From positions 1 to 23,495 of IMG/VR virus record IMGVR_UViG_3300037521_000457: a stretch of 23,495 bases of DNA; one strand, written 5' to 3'. This stretch comes from a virus. Both the position numbers and the translations under genes were made by a program. Below the pieces are notes generated by a model that had not been told where the DNA came from, made no database searches, and was given only the letters and a program-made list of their open reading frames with translations. Within the stretch, counting starts at the first letter, position 1; each line of letters begins with the position of its first letter. Positions 14,064 through 19,185 of the stretch are shown here, in pieces.

Positions 14064-14459
14064 ATGTCTGAGATTAAACCGACAACAATCCCATCGTCAT
14101 TTGAACATGTCAATGCCGCCAATTGTGACTGTCCCGCCTGTGATGCAAATAAAAAATATGAGGCTGAGTATGATTTATATTTGCAACGCAAACAATATAT
14201 CACTTTTGAAATGAAGCCGCCTGCACAAGGCAGACCAACTGCAACTGGTCAAATGGGAACAATTGAAAATTGGTTAAACGAAAATCAATCCCGTGGTTAT
14301 GAGATGGTCGCCGCCCATAATGGATTGGTTTTTATGAGAGCAATGCCGCCAAATCCGCCAACTGCACGCGATGTTATCGCCGAAGCATTGAGACGTCAAA
14401 AAGAGGCCGGTGAGGGGCCGGACGATGGCATCGGAAAACCTATTGGTGGGATGCAATAA
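14064..14459 (+). CDS. Unknown protein with DUF4177-like segment, 131 residues
   Basis: AAGGAGG precedes the ATG. Residues 21-26 (CDCPAC) could bind metal. The segment IENWLNENQSRGYEMVAAHNGLVFMRA resembles the core of DUF4177 proteins, where a helix ending in G-Y-E is followed by a strand. The C terminus is Pro/Gly-rich and ends GGMQ. Function unknown. The stop overlaps the next start (TAATG). Confidence 0.7.
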   Translation: MSEIKPTTIPSSFEHVNAANCDCPACDANKKYEAEYDLYLQRKQYITFEMKPPAQGRPTATGQMGTIENWLNENQSRGYEMVAAHNGLVFMRAMPPNPPTARDVIAEALRRQKEAGEGPDDGIGKPIGGMQ

Positions 14460-14668
14460 TGTGGGATAAAAAGTTTAAATGTAATATAACGATTGGCCAG
14501 GGAACGAAAGGCAGGCCTGAATTTATTGAGGACAAAACGGTTCAATGCAAAAATTGTGCCAGATATTCAGAATCCGAGCACTGCGAAGTGATACACGACT
14601 TAAAAATGACCTCTGAATCATGGTGCGCCACGGCATGTCCAAAGCAATTTTTTAAGCCACGGCCATGA
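14459..14668 (+). CDS. Cysteine-rich small protein, 69 residues
   Basis: C-x2-C (CKNC), a Cys near SEHCEV, and the C-terminal W-C-A-T-A-C-P pattern place it with the other small zinc-binding-like proteins of this window. The start overlaps the previous stop. The last codons carry the -35 box of the promoter that serves the clamp-loader small subunit. Function unknown. Confidence 0.7.
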   Translation: MWDKKFKCNITIGQGTKGRPEFIEDKTVQCKNCARYSESEHCEVIHDLKMTSESWCATACPKQFFKPRP

Positions 14669-14693
14669 CAATATCTGCAGGTTGAGGTAGAAT
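14665..14693 (+). promoter_or_regulatory. Promoter firing at the gp62-like start codon
   Basis: ATGACA (14665-14670), 17 bases, then TAGAAT (14688-14693), the same -10 as at 1634. Transcription would begin about seven bases later, at or next to the ATG at 14700, giving a message with little or no leader. Confidence 0.6.
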
Positions 14694-14699
14694 GACGTT

Positions 14700-15128
14700 A
14701 TGGATGATAAAATAGGTTTATTTGAATACACGACTAATTTTTGCACGGATAAAAAGGATTTGAGAAAACATCCCGACTTTTTAAAATCCTATAATCCGTT
14801 TATGGTCAATAAGGTTCTCTCAATGAGCCCTAAAACGTGCTATCTTGCACTTTTTATGTCCCAAAATTGGCAAATACCACGGGAGCAACACTTCGCCTTT
14901 TTGAATGAAATGGTGGATAAAGACCGGATATATTTTAATTATGCAAAAATATCAGATGATGTGACGGCAGAGACTCTCCGATATATCCGAGAATATTATG
15001 TATGCAGTATGAGCCGAGCATTGGAATATGTTAGAATTATGTCCGGTAAACAGGTCAAAACAATATTTGATATAATGAAACAGCGGGATGCCAAACCCAA
15101 AAAAACGAAGGGTAAAAATAGTAAATAA
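14700..15128 (+). CDS. gp62: Clamp-loader small subunit (T4 gp62-like)
   Basis: A 142-residue protein with the layout of T4 gp62. The segment YNPFMVNKVLSMSP parallels the gp62 Y-S-K-F-M-V-E-N-A-L-S-Q-F-P segment. EQHFAFLNEMV parallels the E-A-H-F-N-Y-L stretch, and the C-terminal EYYVCSMSRALEYVRIM helix matches the gp62 Ala/Tyr helix. It is shorter than T4 gp62 (187), lacking sequence at the N terminus and a little at the C-terminus. It joins gp44 to form the clamp loader. The next gene is RegA, as in T4, which supports the call. The nearest ribosome-binding-like sequence (GAGG 14684-14687) is 12 bases away, too far to be ideal. Confidence 0.8.
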   Translation: MDDKIGLFEYTTNFCTDKKDLRKHPDFLKSYNPFMVNKVLSMSPKTCYLALFMSQNWQIPREQHFAFLNEMVDKDRIYFNYAKISDDVTAETLRYIREYYVCSMSRALEYVRIMSGKQVKTIFDIMKQRDAKPKKTKGKNSK

Positions 15129-15164
15129 ATGTGAATACAAAATAATTTGAAAGGAATATCTAAA

Positions 15165-15557
15165 ATGACTGATTTGAAAGGTTACGGGGTTGAGGTAAAG
15201 TTACTCTCTGATTTTTTAGTCATCAAAGAGACTTTGGAACGAATCGGAATCGCGAACAGGAAGACCAAGATTATTACGCCTTCAGTGTATATCCTGCACA
15301 AACAAGGCAATTATTATATAATCCACTTCAAAGAATTGCTTGCATTGGACGGTTTCAAACGCAATATTAATGAGACCGATATATCCCGCCGCAATGCCAT
15401 CATCAGCCTGCTCGCAAATTGGGACATGGTATCAATCGAAGAGGACGGTGTATACCAAGAGGAACTCGAAGAGCAGATTTTTGTTTTGCCTTATGCCGAG
15501 AAAATAAATTATAAAATCAATCACAAATACCGCATAAGTCGAAGACGAAATGGATGA
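15165..15557 (+). CDS. regA: Translational repressor RegA
   Basis: A 130-residue protein, close to the 122 of T4 RegA. Matching segments in order: DFLVIKETLERIGIANRK, then VYILHKQGNYYIIHFKELLALDG, then the acidic-helix segment with ISRRNAIISLLANWDMV. In T4, RegA binds the start regions of many early mRNAs, including those for the clamp and the clamp loader, and shuts off their translation. Its place right after gp62 is the T4 order. AAAGGAA upstream of the ATG at 15165 is the ribosome binding site. RegA targets here cannot be assigned by eye. Confidence 0.88.
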   Translation: MTDLKGYGVEVKLLSDFLVIKETLERIGIANRKTKIITPSVYILHKQGNYYIIHFKELLALDGFKRNINETDISRRNAIISLLANWDMVSIEEDGVYQEELEEQIFVLPYAEKINYKINHKYRISRRRNG

Positions 15558-15744
15558 TTTATATTTGGAGCATAGAGATATCTCCAATATTGATGAGGGG
15601 ATAGAAATCGGTGAAGCAAAACCATCCATGACATACCATATTTTGATTCGCAAGAAAAAATGTGCCCTGGTTTTGCACTTCTTTTGGCAAAAATGTGAAT
15701 TTTGTGACCGAGAAGATAGGGAAGGATGTGTTTATATTGACTGA
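15550..15744 (+). CDS. Unknown small protein, 64 residues
   Basis: The ATG lies within the last codons of regA, so translation is probably coupled; no strong ribosome binding site is seen. The N-terminal half is acidic. The C-terminal half has CEFC plus a later cysteine, a possible partial metal site. It overlaps the next zinc-ribbon-like gene by 17 bases. The frame is plausible but weaker than its neighbours. Confidence 0.5.
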   Translation: MDDLYLEHRDISNIDEGIEIGEAKPSMTYHILIRKKKCALVLHFFWQKCEFCDREDREGCVYID

Positions 15745-15973
15745 TAATTGGGTACATAAATCTGAATCAATGCTATGCAAGACCTGCATGTTTTTCAAGC
15801 AGAGGGGGATTTTAGGCCGGTGTCGCGAGAGGTCACCAACTTTGAAGGGATGGCCTGTAATGTTTCCTAATGATTGGTGCGGAGCGCACAAGCTTGACGA
15901 GCAAAAACTCGCCGCCCTGCAATCAACCGGCACTTCGCAAGATTGCGGGGATTGCGGACAACGAGTGACATAA
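15728..15973 (+). CDS. Zinc-binding-like phage protein, 81 residues
   Basis: Contains C-K-T-C-M-F-F-K, then a G-R-C-R segment, and P-N-D-W-C-G, a recurrent arrangement in small phage proteins with four cysteines around one zinc. A further CGDCG ends the chain. The start is uncertain: GTG at 15728 has GGGA/AAGG upstream and overlaps the previous gene. An ATG at 15770 would start just before the first cysteine motif but has no ribosome binding site. A GTG at 15662 would overlap more. Function unknown. Confidence 0.65.
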   Translation: MFILTDNWVHKSESMLCKTCMFFKQRGILGRCRERSPTLKGWPVMFPNDWCGAHKLDEQKLAALQSTGTSQDCGDCGQRVT

Positions 15974-15992
15974 GTACAATTTCTTGTATACT
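15965..15992 (+). promoter_or_regulatory. Promoter before small peptide genes
   Basis: GTGACA (15965-15970), 16 bases, then TATACT (15987-15992). It overlaps the stop codon of the preceding gene and would yield a transcript from about 15999. Confidence 0.68.
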
Positions 15993-16024
15993 TTAGATAT
16001 AAAATTTGTATGAGGAGATACAAA

Positions 16025-16057
16025 ATGAAAGGACCACATTTCCCATTCTTCCATTAG
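16025..16057 (+). CDS. Possible leader peptide, 10 residues
   Basis: The first start after the promoter at 15965 has GAGGAG at an ideal distance and encodes MKGPHFPFFH before TAG. An in-frame ATG at 16010 would add five residues. Such a tiny well-initiated frame could be a leader peptide whose translation controls the following gene at 16084. It has two Pro, three Phe and two His codons. It may also be a decayed gene. Confidence 0.35.
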   Translation: MKGPHFPFFH

Positions 16058-16083
16058 GTTAAATTCTAAGGAAGGAGATAAAA

Positions 16084-16401
16084 ATGGTCAGAGGAGATTT
16101 AGCTTTTTGCTTTGTATGGAGTGGTGGGAGTTCATATTATTATGATAATTTCCTGCCGTATCAATTCAGAATAGATCCAGTTCCGGGCATTCATAACATT
16201 TCCGGTTCTTATCGTTATTTTAAACATCCACGGCATATGAATGAGGAACGAGCTTGGTATTCAAGTGAGGGATTTGGTCGGGGCAAAAGAAGTCCACGAA
16301 ATCTCCCCGATGACTGGGATGATTTTCAAAGAGGGGATGTCGGTTCCGGCAAATCCTGGAAAAATCGCAAAATCAAACACCAATGGATGAAAACCACTTA
16401 A
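16084..16401 (+). CDS. Unknown aromatic and basic protein, 105 residues
   Basis: AAGGAAGGAG precedes the ATG. The protein is rich in Tyr, Phe, Trp and Gly in its first half (SGGSSYYYDNF) and in Arg, Lys and Asp later, with few aliphatic residues and one cysteine. No family recognised. The composition suggests a small basic, possibly partly disordered protein. Its stop lies within the first copy of a 25-base direct repeat. Confidence 0.65.
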   Translation: MVRGDLAFCFVWSGGSSYYYDNFLPYQFRIDPVPGIHNISGSYRYFKHPRHMNEERAWYSSEGFGRGKRSPRNLPDDWDDFQRGDVGSGKSWKNRKIKHQWMKTT

Positions 16402-16423
16402 GTGGTAATATATGTCGAATTAT
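16399..16423 (+). repeat. 25-base direct repeat, copy 1
   Basis: Runs from TAAGTGGTAATA through ATGTCGAATTAT and is repeated exactly at 16450-16474. It contains a stop codon for the upstream frame and an ATG-TCG-AAT-TAT start. Confidence 0.9.
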
Positions 16424-16459
16424 TTTAAAAATTACCCAATAGTGGGAACTAAGTGGTAA
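16412..16459 (+). CDS. Possible 15-residue peptide in duplicated start region
   Basis: The ATG in repeat copy 1 opens a 15-codon frame ending at TAA 16457-16459, inside repeat copy 2. The first four residues (MSNY) equal those of the next gene. It may be a remnant of a duplicated gene start rather than a product. Confidence 0.25.
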   Translation: MSNYFKNYPIVGTKW

Positions 16460-16474
16460 TATATGTCGAATTAT
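16450..16474 (+). repeat. 25-base direct repeat, copy 2
   Basis: Exact copy of 16399-16423, displaced by 51 bases (17 codons). It provides the start of the gene at 16463. Confidence 0.9.
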
Positions 16475-16588
16475 CGATCATCAATTTTAAATTTTTTTTT
16501 ATATGCCACAATTTATATCGTTGGTATTGCTGGATGTATGGCACTGGCTGCCCTAATGCTAATTACATGCGGTGGGGATAACCTTTAA
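16463..16588 (+). CDS. Small membrane peptide, 41 residues
   Basis: Begins MSNYRSS, then one long hydrophobic segment (about residues 8-36, with Cys25 and Cys37 at its middle and end) and a short GGDNL tail. This is a plausible single-span peptide, N-in by the Arg. The ribosome binding site is only AGTGG. Single-span phage peptides of this size can be holin-like or exclusion peptides; no family recognised. Confidence 0.5.
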   Translation: MSNYRSSILNFFLYATIYIVGIAGCMALAALMLITCGGDNL

Positions 16589-16713
16589 GGGAACTATAGT
16601 TCCTAAAAGGGAACTTCCGTTCCTCTAAAACTATAGTTGCATTTTATAAACTATAGTTTTTTAATGGCAGTCCATTAGCCGTTAAAGGGGTTTATGACCA
16701 TTATAATAGTCAT
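16589..16713 (+). promoter_or_regulatory. Palindrome-rich control region before the tRNA genes
   Basis: The palindrome AACTATAGTT occurs three times (16592-16601, 16629-16638, 16649-16658); the first is extended to GGAACTATAGTTCC. GGAAC-TTCC-GTTCC follows the first copy. TAATGG (16662-16667) pairs with CCATTA (16672-16677). ATGAC (16694-16698) and GTCAT (16709-16713) flank a TATAAT box at 16702-16707, which lies 16 bases before the tRNA-His gene but lacks a good -35. The region may hold operators, a terminator for the upstream peptide gene (T6 at 16657-16662) and the tRNA promoter. Confidence 0.5.
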
Positions 16714-16722
16714 TAAGGCTTT

Positions 16723-16800
16723 GTGGGGATTGCTTAGTCCGGCCTAAAGCGCAGGGTTGTGGCCCCTGTATCGCGAGTTCAAATCTCGCTCCTCACCCCA
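16723..16800 (+). tRNA. tRNA-His (GTG)
   Basis: Acceptor GTGGGGA (16723-16729) pairs with TCCTCAC (16790-16796) with one G-U. The D stem is GCTT/AAGC, the anticodon stem CAGGG/CCCTG with loop TTGTGGC (anticodon GTG), and the T arm GCGAG-TTCAAAT-CTCGC. The discriminator is C, as in bacterial tRNA-His, and CCA is encoded. The base before the acceptor is T, so the extra G at position -1 normally encoded for tRNA-His is missing. Confidence 0.92.
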
Positions 16801-16805
16801 ATTTT

Positions 16806-16880
16806 TCCGGGATAGCTTAGTGGTAAAGCATCGGCCTGTTAAGCCGAATATCGCAGGTTCGAGCCCTGCTCCCGGAGCCA
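16806..16880 (+). tRNA. tRNA-Asn (GTT)
   Basis: Acceptor TCCGGGA (16806-16812) pairs with TCCCGGA (16870-16876). The D stem is GCTT/AAGC, the anticodon stem TCGGC/GCCGA with loop CTGTTAA (anticodon GTT), and the T arm GCAGG-TTCGAGC-CCTGC. The discriminator is G and CCA is encoded. It is 75 bases long and lies five bases after tRNA-His. Confidence 0.94.
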
Positions 16881-16900
16881 TCCGGTGCCATCCGGTGCCA
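16881..16900 (+). repeat. Tandem 10-base repeat copied from the tRNA-Asn 3' end
   Basis: TCCGGTGCCA occurs twice in tandem. It differs from the last ten bases of tRNA-Asn (CCCGGAGCCA, 16871-16880) at two positions, so three adjacent units end in GCCA. It fills the spacer before tRNA-Tyr. Confidence 0.85.
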
Positions 16901-16904
16901 TTTT

Positions 16905-16992
16905 GCAGAGGTGCCCGAGTCTGGATGAAGGGACCGGACTGTAAATCCGGCGTGTAAAAACCACGGAGGTTCAAATCCTCCCCTCTGCACCA
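16905..16992 (+). tRNA. tRNA-Tyr (GTA)
   Basis: A class II tRNA of 88 bases. Acceptor GCAGAGG (16905-16911) pairs with CCTCTGC (16982-16988). The anticodon stem is CCGGA/TCCGG with loop CTGTAAA (anticodon GTA). The long variable arm has GTG/CAC, and the T arm is GGAGG-TTCAAAT-CCTCC. The discriminator is A and CCA is encoded. Confidence 0.94.
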
Positions 16993-17208
16993 TCTTGGAG
17001 TGCTTGGAGCGCGAAAAGCTAAAAAATGTTCAGCAGAATAAGCTAATATGGCACGATAAAAGGTTTTTCTGTCGTATAAACCCGAATCGTGACATAATGG
17101 CAGGATAAATGGCACGATAGAGGCGTATATTGTCACTTTACCGCAAATTGTGTCAAAATCGACCAAGTCCGGACTATGAAACTCGCTAACTATTTGAAAT
17201 CTTTAGAT
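16993..17208 (+). promoter_or_regulatory. Gap with repeated ATGGCACGATA element
   Basis: ATGGCACGATA occurs at 17048-17058 and 17109-17119. A one-base variant (ATGGCAGGATA) lies at 17097-17107, directly before the second copy at a 12-base period, and a partial copy (TTGGCACGATC) lies at 17216-17226 in the next promoter spacer. No convincing gene is seen in the first 180 bases. The repeats could be binding sites for a regulator. Confidence 0.5.
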
Positions 17209-17237
17209 GTGACAATTGGCACGATCCTTGCTATACT
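17209..17237 (+). promoter_or_regulatory. Promoter placed for a leaderless message
   Basis: GTGACA (17209-17214), 17 bases, then TATACT (17232-17237). The ATG at 17245 begins eight bases after the -10 box, about where transcription should start. Confidence 0.68.
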
Positions 17238-17244
17238 ATATAGC

Positions 17245-17382
17245 ATGGAAAACATGGGATTGAAAATAAACTGGACTTGGGGATTGCAATTAAAGGTTGG
17301 TGCCGTAATAGTTGGTGGAGGCATTTTCCTTAAAATTTGGTTTAATTTTGTATGTTGGGCAATGATGCTTCCCTGCCCATAA
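17245..17382 (+). CDS. Small membrane peptide, 45 residues, probably leaderless
   Basis: The peptide has a hydrophobic span at about residues 17-41 with Trp, Gly and Val, ending Met-Leu-Pro-Cys-Pro. The same frame is open from an ATG at 17176, which would give 68 residues, but the promoter at 17209-17237 lies in between and neither ATG has a ribosome binding site. I prefer 17245 because it coincides with the predicted transcription start. The next gene follows within 11 bases. Function unknown. Confidence 0.5.
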   Translation: MENMGLKINWTWGLQLKVGAVIVGGGIFLKIWFNFVCWAMMLPCP

Positions 17383-17392
17383 GGAGAGAAAA

Positions 17393-17524
17393 ATGGAAGA
17401 TTATGAAAATTATTATCAATATGTTCAATGTAATGAATGTAATACAACGGTATGTCAAACTTGTGGATGTTGCCAAAATACCGAATGTGAAAGTTGTTGT
17501 TGCCCCGATGTGAATGAAGATTAA
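17393..17524 (+). CDS. 43-residue peptide with ten cysteines
   Basis: AAGGAGAG precedes the ATG. The first 12 residues are acidic and Tyr-rich (MEDYENYYQYVQ). Ten cysteines then fall between residues 13 and 37 as C-x2-C-x4-C-x2-C-x-C-C-x4-C-x2-C-C-C, and an acidic tail closes the chain. The spacing is like metallothioneins or a small multi-zinc knot, but I recognise no family. It is too short for most gene callers. It is transcribed from the promoter at 17209 with the membrane peptide, and ends three bases before the next promoter. Confidence 0.7.
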   Translation: MEDYENYYQYVQCNECNTTVCQTCGCCQNTECESCCCPDVNED

Positions 17525-17526
17525 AG

Positions 17527-17555
17527 TTGACAATCCCGCCCACCTGTTATAGTAT
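17527..17555 (+). promoter_or_regulatory. Promoter with TTGACA box
   Basis: Perfect TTGACA (17527-17532), 17 bases, then TAGTAT (17550-17555), within GTTATAGTAT. The analogous stretch at 1611-1639 has GTTATAGAAT. It serves the gene at 17578, which has GGGAGA upstream. Confidence 0.72.
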
Positions 17556-17577
17556 GGAAGAAACGGGAGAAATAAAT

Positions 17578-18774
17578 ATGATTACCGAAACTTATAAGAT
17601 ATATAAATCCGAAATAAAACGAGTCAAAAAAGGTATCGCCACCATCAACCGCAAAGCCAAGAAAATCGGTTGTGACCCGATTAGATTGTACTTTGGGGAA
17701 GAGTATAAAGTACAACGGACGACCGATTATGGCCGCAAATATTTCGTTTTTATGATTGATGCCACGGTAAAATACGAACTCCCCATAATAAACGGATGGG
17801 AGTTGATTTGCACCTTCGATATTTATACCGGCAAAGAAAAATCGGTTGTAATGACCTCAACGGTGCCGGATAAAACGGTGCCGCCCGAATACCTCAATAA
17901 AACCGAAATACATTGTGACCATTGTGGCCATGACCGGCAACGGACGCACTCGATGCTGATGCACCATACCGAAACCGGCAATTATAAAGAAGTCGGGTCG
18001 ACCTGCATCAAAGACTTTTTTGGCCACGACCCTGCACGGCTTTTGATTTACGCCGGATTTGATTTTAAAGGTTTGGTTGGGGAACTCGAAGAAGAGGAAG
18101 ACTTTGCAGTCGGGGGACGGGGCATATCCGCCACAGACCTTTTAGAAACACTGATTTATACCTCTGCCACCATCCGAAAATACGGTTGGACATCCAAGAA
18201 AAAGGCATTTGAAGAAAACTTAAACCCAACTGCCGATGAGCTTTTGACCCAAATGTATCCGCATCCCAATATGAAGGATGAGCTTAAAGTAGAATTGCAG
18301 GAACGGGATACTGATATTGCAAAAGGGTGCATTGCCTATTTCGCCGAATTAAAGCCGCCCACAGGCAACGATTACCTTTGGAACTGCATCAAGGTCGCCG
18401 AACTTGGATATGTACCGCTAAAACATATCGGCCTTGTCGCCTCAATGATTCCGGTATACCAACGCCATATGGCCGACCTCAAAGCCGCCGAAGGGGATAC
18501 CTCAACGCATGTCGGCAATATCAAAGACCGCCTAAAAGAAATACCCGCCACGGTTACCTTTAAAAAATACTTTTCCAGTGATTTTGGAACGTCCGCTCTG
18601 TATATATTTCAGGGGAACGATGACAACACATATAAATGCTTTTACACCGGCACAACTTGGGATTTTGAGGTGGATGACAAAGTATTGCTGACCGGCACCG
18701 TAAAAAAGCATGATATTTATAAAGGCAAAAAGTCCACGATGTTGAGCCGATGCATTGTAACAAGGGACGTGTAA
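17578..18774 (+). CDS. Zinc-finger and OB-fold-like protein, 398 residues
   Basis: No named family, but the layout is recognisable from other phages. An N-terminal alpha/beta region is followed by IHCDHCGHDRQR (C113, C116) and later GSTCIKDFFGHD (C143), probably a zinc site; then a helical middle. The C-terminal domain (about 320-398) has strands ending in VLLTGTVKKHD and KKSTMLSRC, the pattern of an OB-fold that binds single-stranded nucleic acid. The ATG at 17578 has GGGAGA at 17564-17569, while a TTG at 17527 is merely the promoter box. It may be a DNA- or RNA-binding replication accessory; that is inference. Confidence 0.75.
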   Translation: MITETYKIYKSEIKRVKKGIATINRKAKKIGCDPIRLYFGEEYKVQRTTDYGRKYFVFMIDATVKYELPIINGWELICTFDIYTGKEKSVVMTSTVPDKTVPPEYLNKTEIHCDHCGHDRQRTHSMLMHHTETGNYKEVGSTCIKDFFGHDPARLLIYAGFDFKGLVGELEEEEDFAVGGRGISATDLLETLIYTSATIRKYGWTSKKKAFEENLNPTADELLTQMYPHPNMKDELKVELQERDTDIAKGCIAYFAELKPPTGNDYLWNCIKVAELGYVPLKHIGLVASMIPVYQRHMADLKAAEGDTSTHVGNIKDRLKEIPATVTFKKYFSSDFGTSALYIFQGNDDNTYKCFYTGTTWDFEVDDKVLLTGTVKKHDIYKGKKSTMLSRCIVTRDV

Positions 18775-18775
18775 A

Positions 18776-18979
18776 ATGGAAAATTTTTGTAAATTAGATA
18801 ACCCATCAAAATGTGGGGCAGGAGAATCTTGGGATAATCAGCAACGTATATGCCTTTTTTCAACACAAGCCGCCCATGAAAAACGATGCATGTATTTTGT
18901 TATGGATGAATTTTGTGATAGCCTTAAAGCACAAATGGATGCCAACAATCCGGCGCAACTGGTGGATTGTGGATTATGA
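18776..18979 (+). CDS. Cysteine-rich small protein, 67 residues
   Basis: Six cysteines spaced as in C-x8-C (residues 5 and 14), C26, C38, C47 and C65, with GAGESWDN and RCMYF segments. This resembles the small phage metal-binding proteins seen earlier, but the family is not recognised. It starts one base after the preceding stop and its own stop overlaps the next start (ATGA). Confidence 0.68.
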   Translation: MENFCKLDNPSKCGAGESWDNQQRICLFSTQAAHEKRCMYFVMDEFCDSLKAQMDANNPAQLVDCGL

Positions 18980-19185
18980 GGTATATCATACTGGTAATTA
19001 TATTTTTTATTGCCACGTGTACGCCACAGGAGCCGCCACGAGTAAAAAGGTTCGAGCCTTGGGATGTAAAAATGGGGATGTGCTCCGGTTATCTTGGCCA
19101 TGAGCAATATTTAGGTCACCGCCATATCCAACTGGTTAAATATGGATTAAGAAGTCAAACTTATATTTTTAAAGGATTAAGATAA
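18976..19185 (+). CDS. Small exported or lipoprotein-like protein, 69 residues
   Basis: The start overlaps the previous stop (ATGA), so translation is coupled. MRYIILVIIFFIATC is a short positively charged start plus hydrophobic core ending in I-A-T-C, similar to a lipobox, although Thr before the Cys is unusual. A Pro-rich linker (TPQEPPRVKRF) follows, then a basic region. If lipidated it would face the periplasm. A spanin-like outer lipoprotein was considered, but no inner spanin is adjacent. Confidence 0.6.
   Translation: MRYIILVIIFFIATCTPQEPPRVKRFEPWDVKMGMCSGYLGHEQYLGHRHIQLVKYGLRSQTYIFKGLR

Noticed and set aside
15559-16023. 154-residue - strand frame opposite two small Cys-rich genes
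   Set aside because: No ribosome binding site; the + strand frames carry zinc-site patterns and fit the gene direction.
16589-16722. Phage attachment site next to tRNA genes
   Set aside because: No integrase or excisionase is in the window, and the repeats are short palindromes rather than a copy of a tRNA 3' end.
16744-17166. Open frame of 140 residues on the - strand and a 66-residue frame on the + strand across the tRNA genes
   Set aside because: They are conceptual translations of tRNA sequence; tRNA clusters commonly give such spurious frames, and neither has a ribosome binding site.
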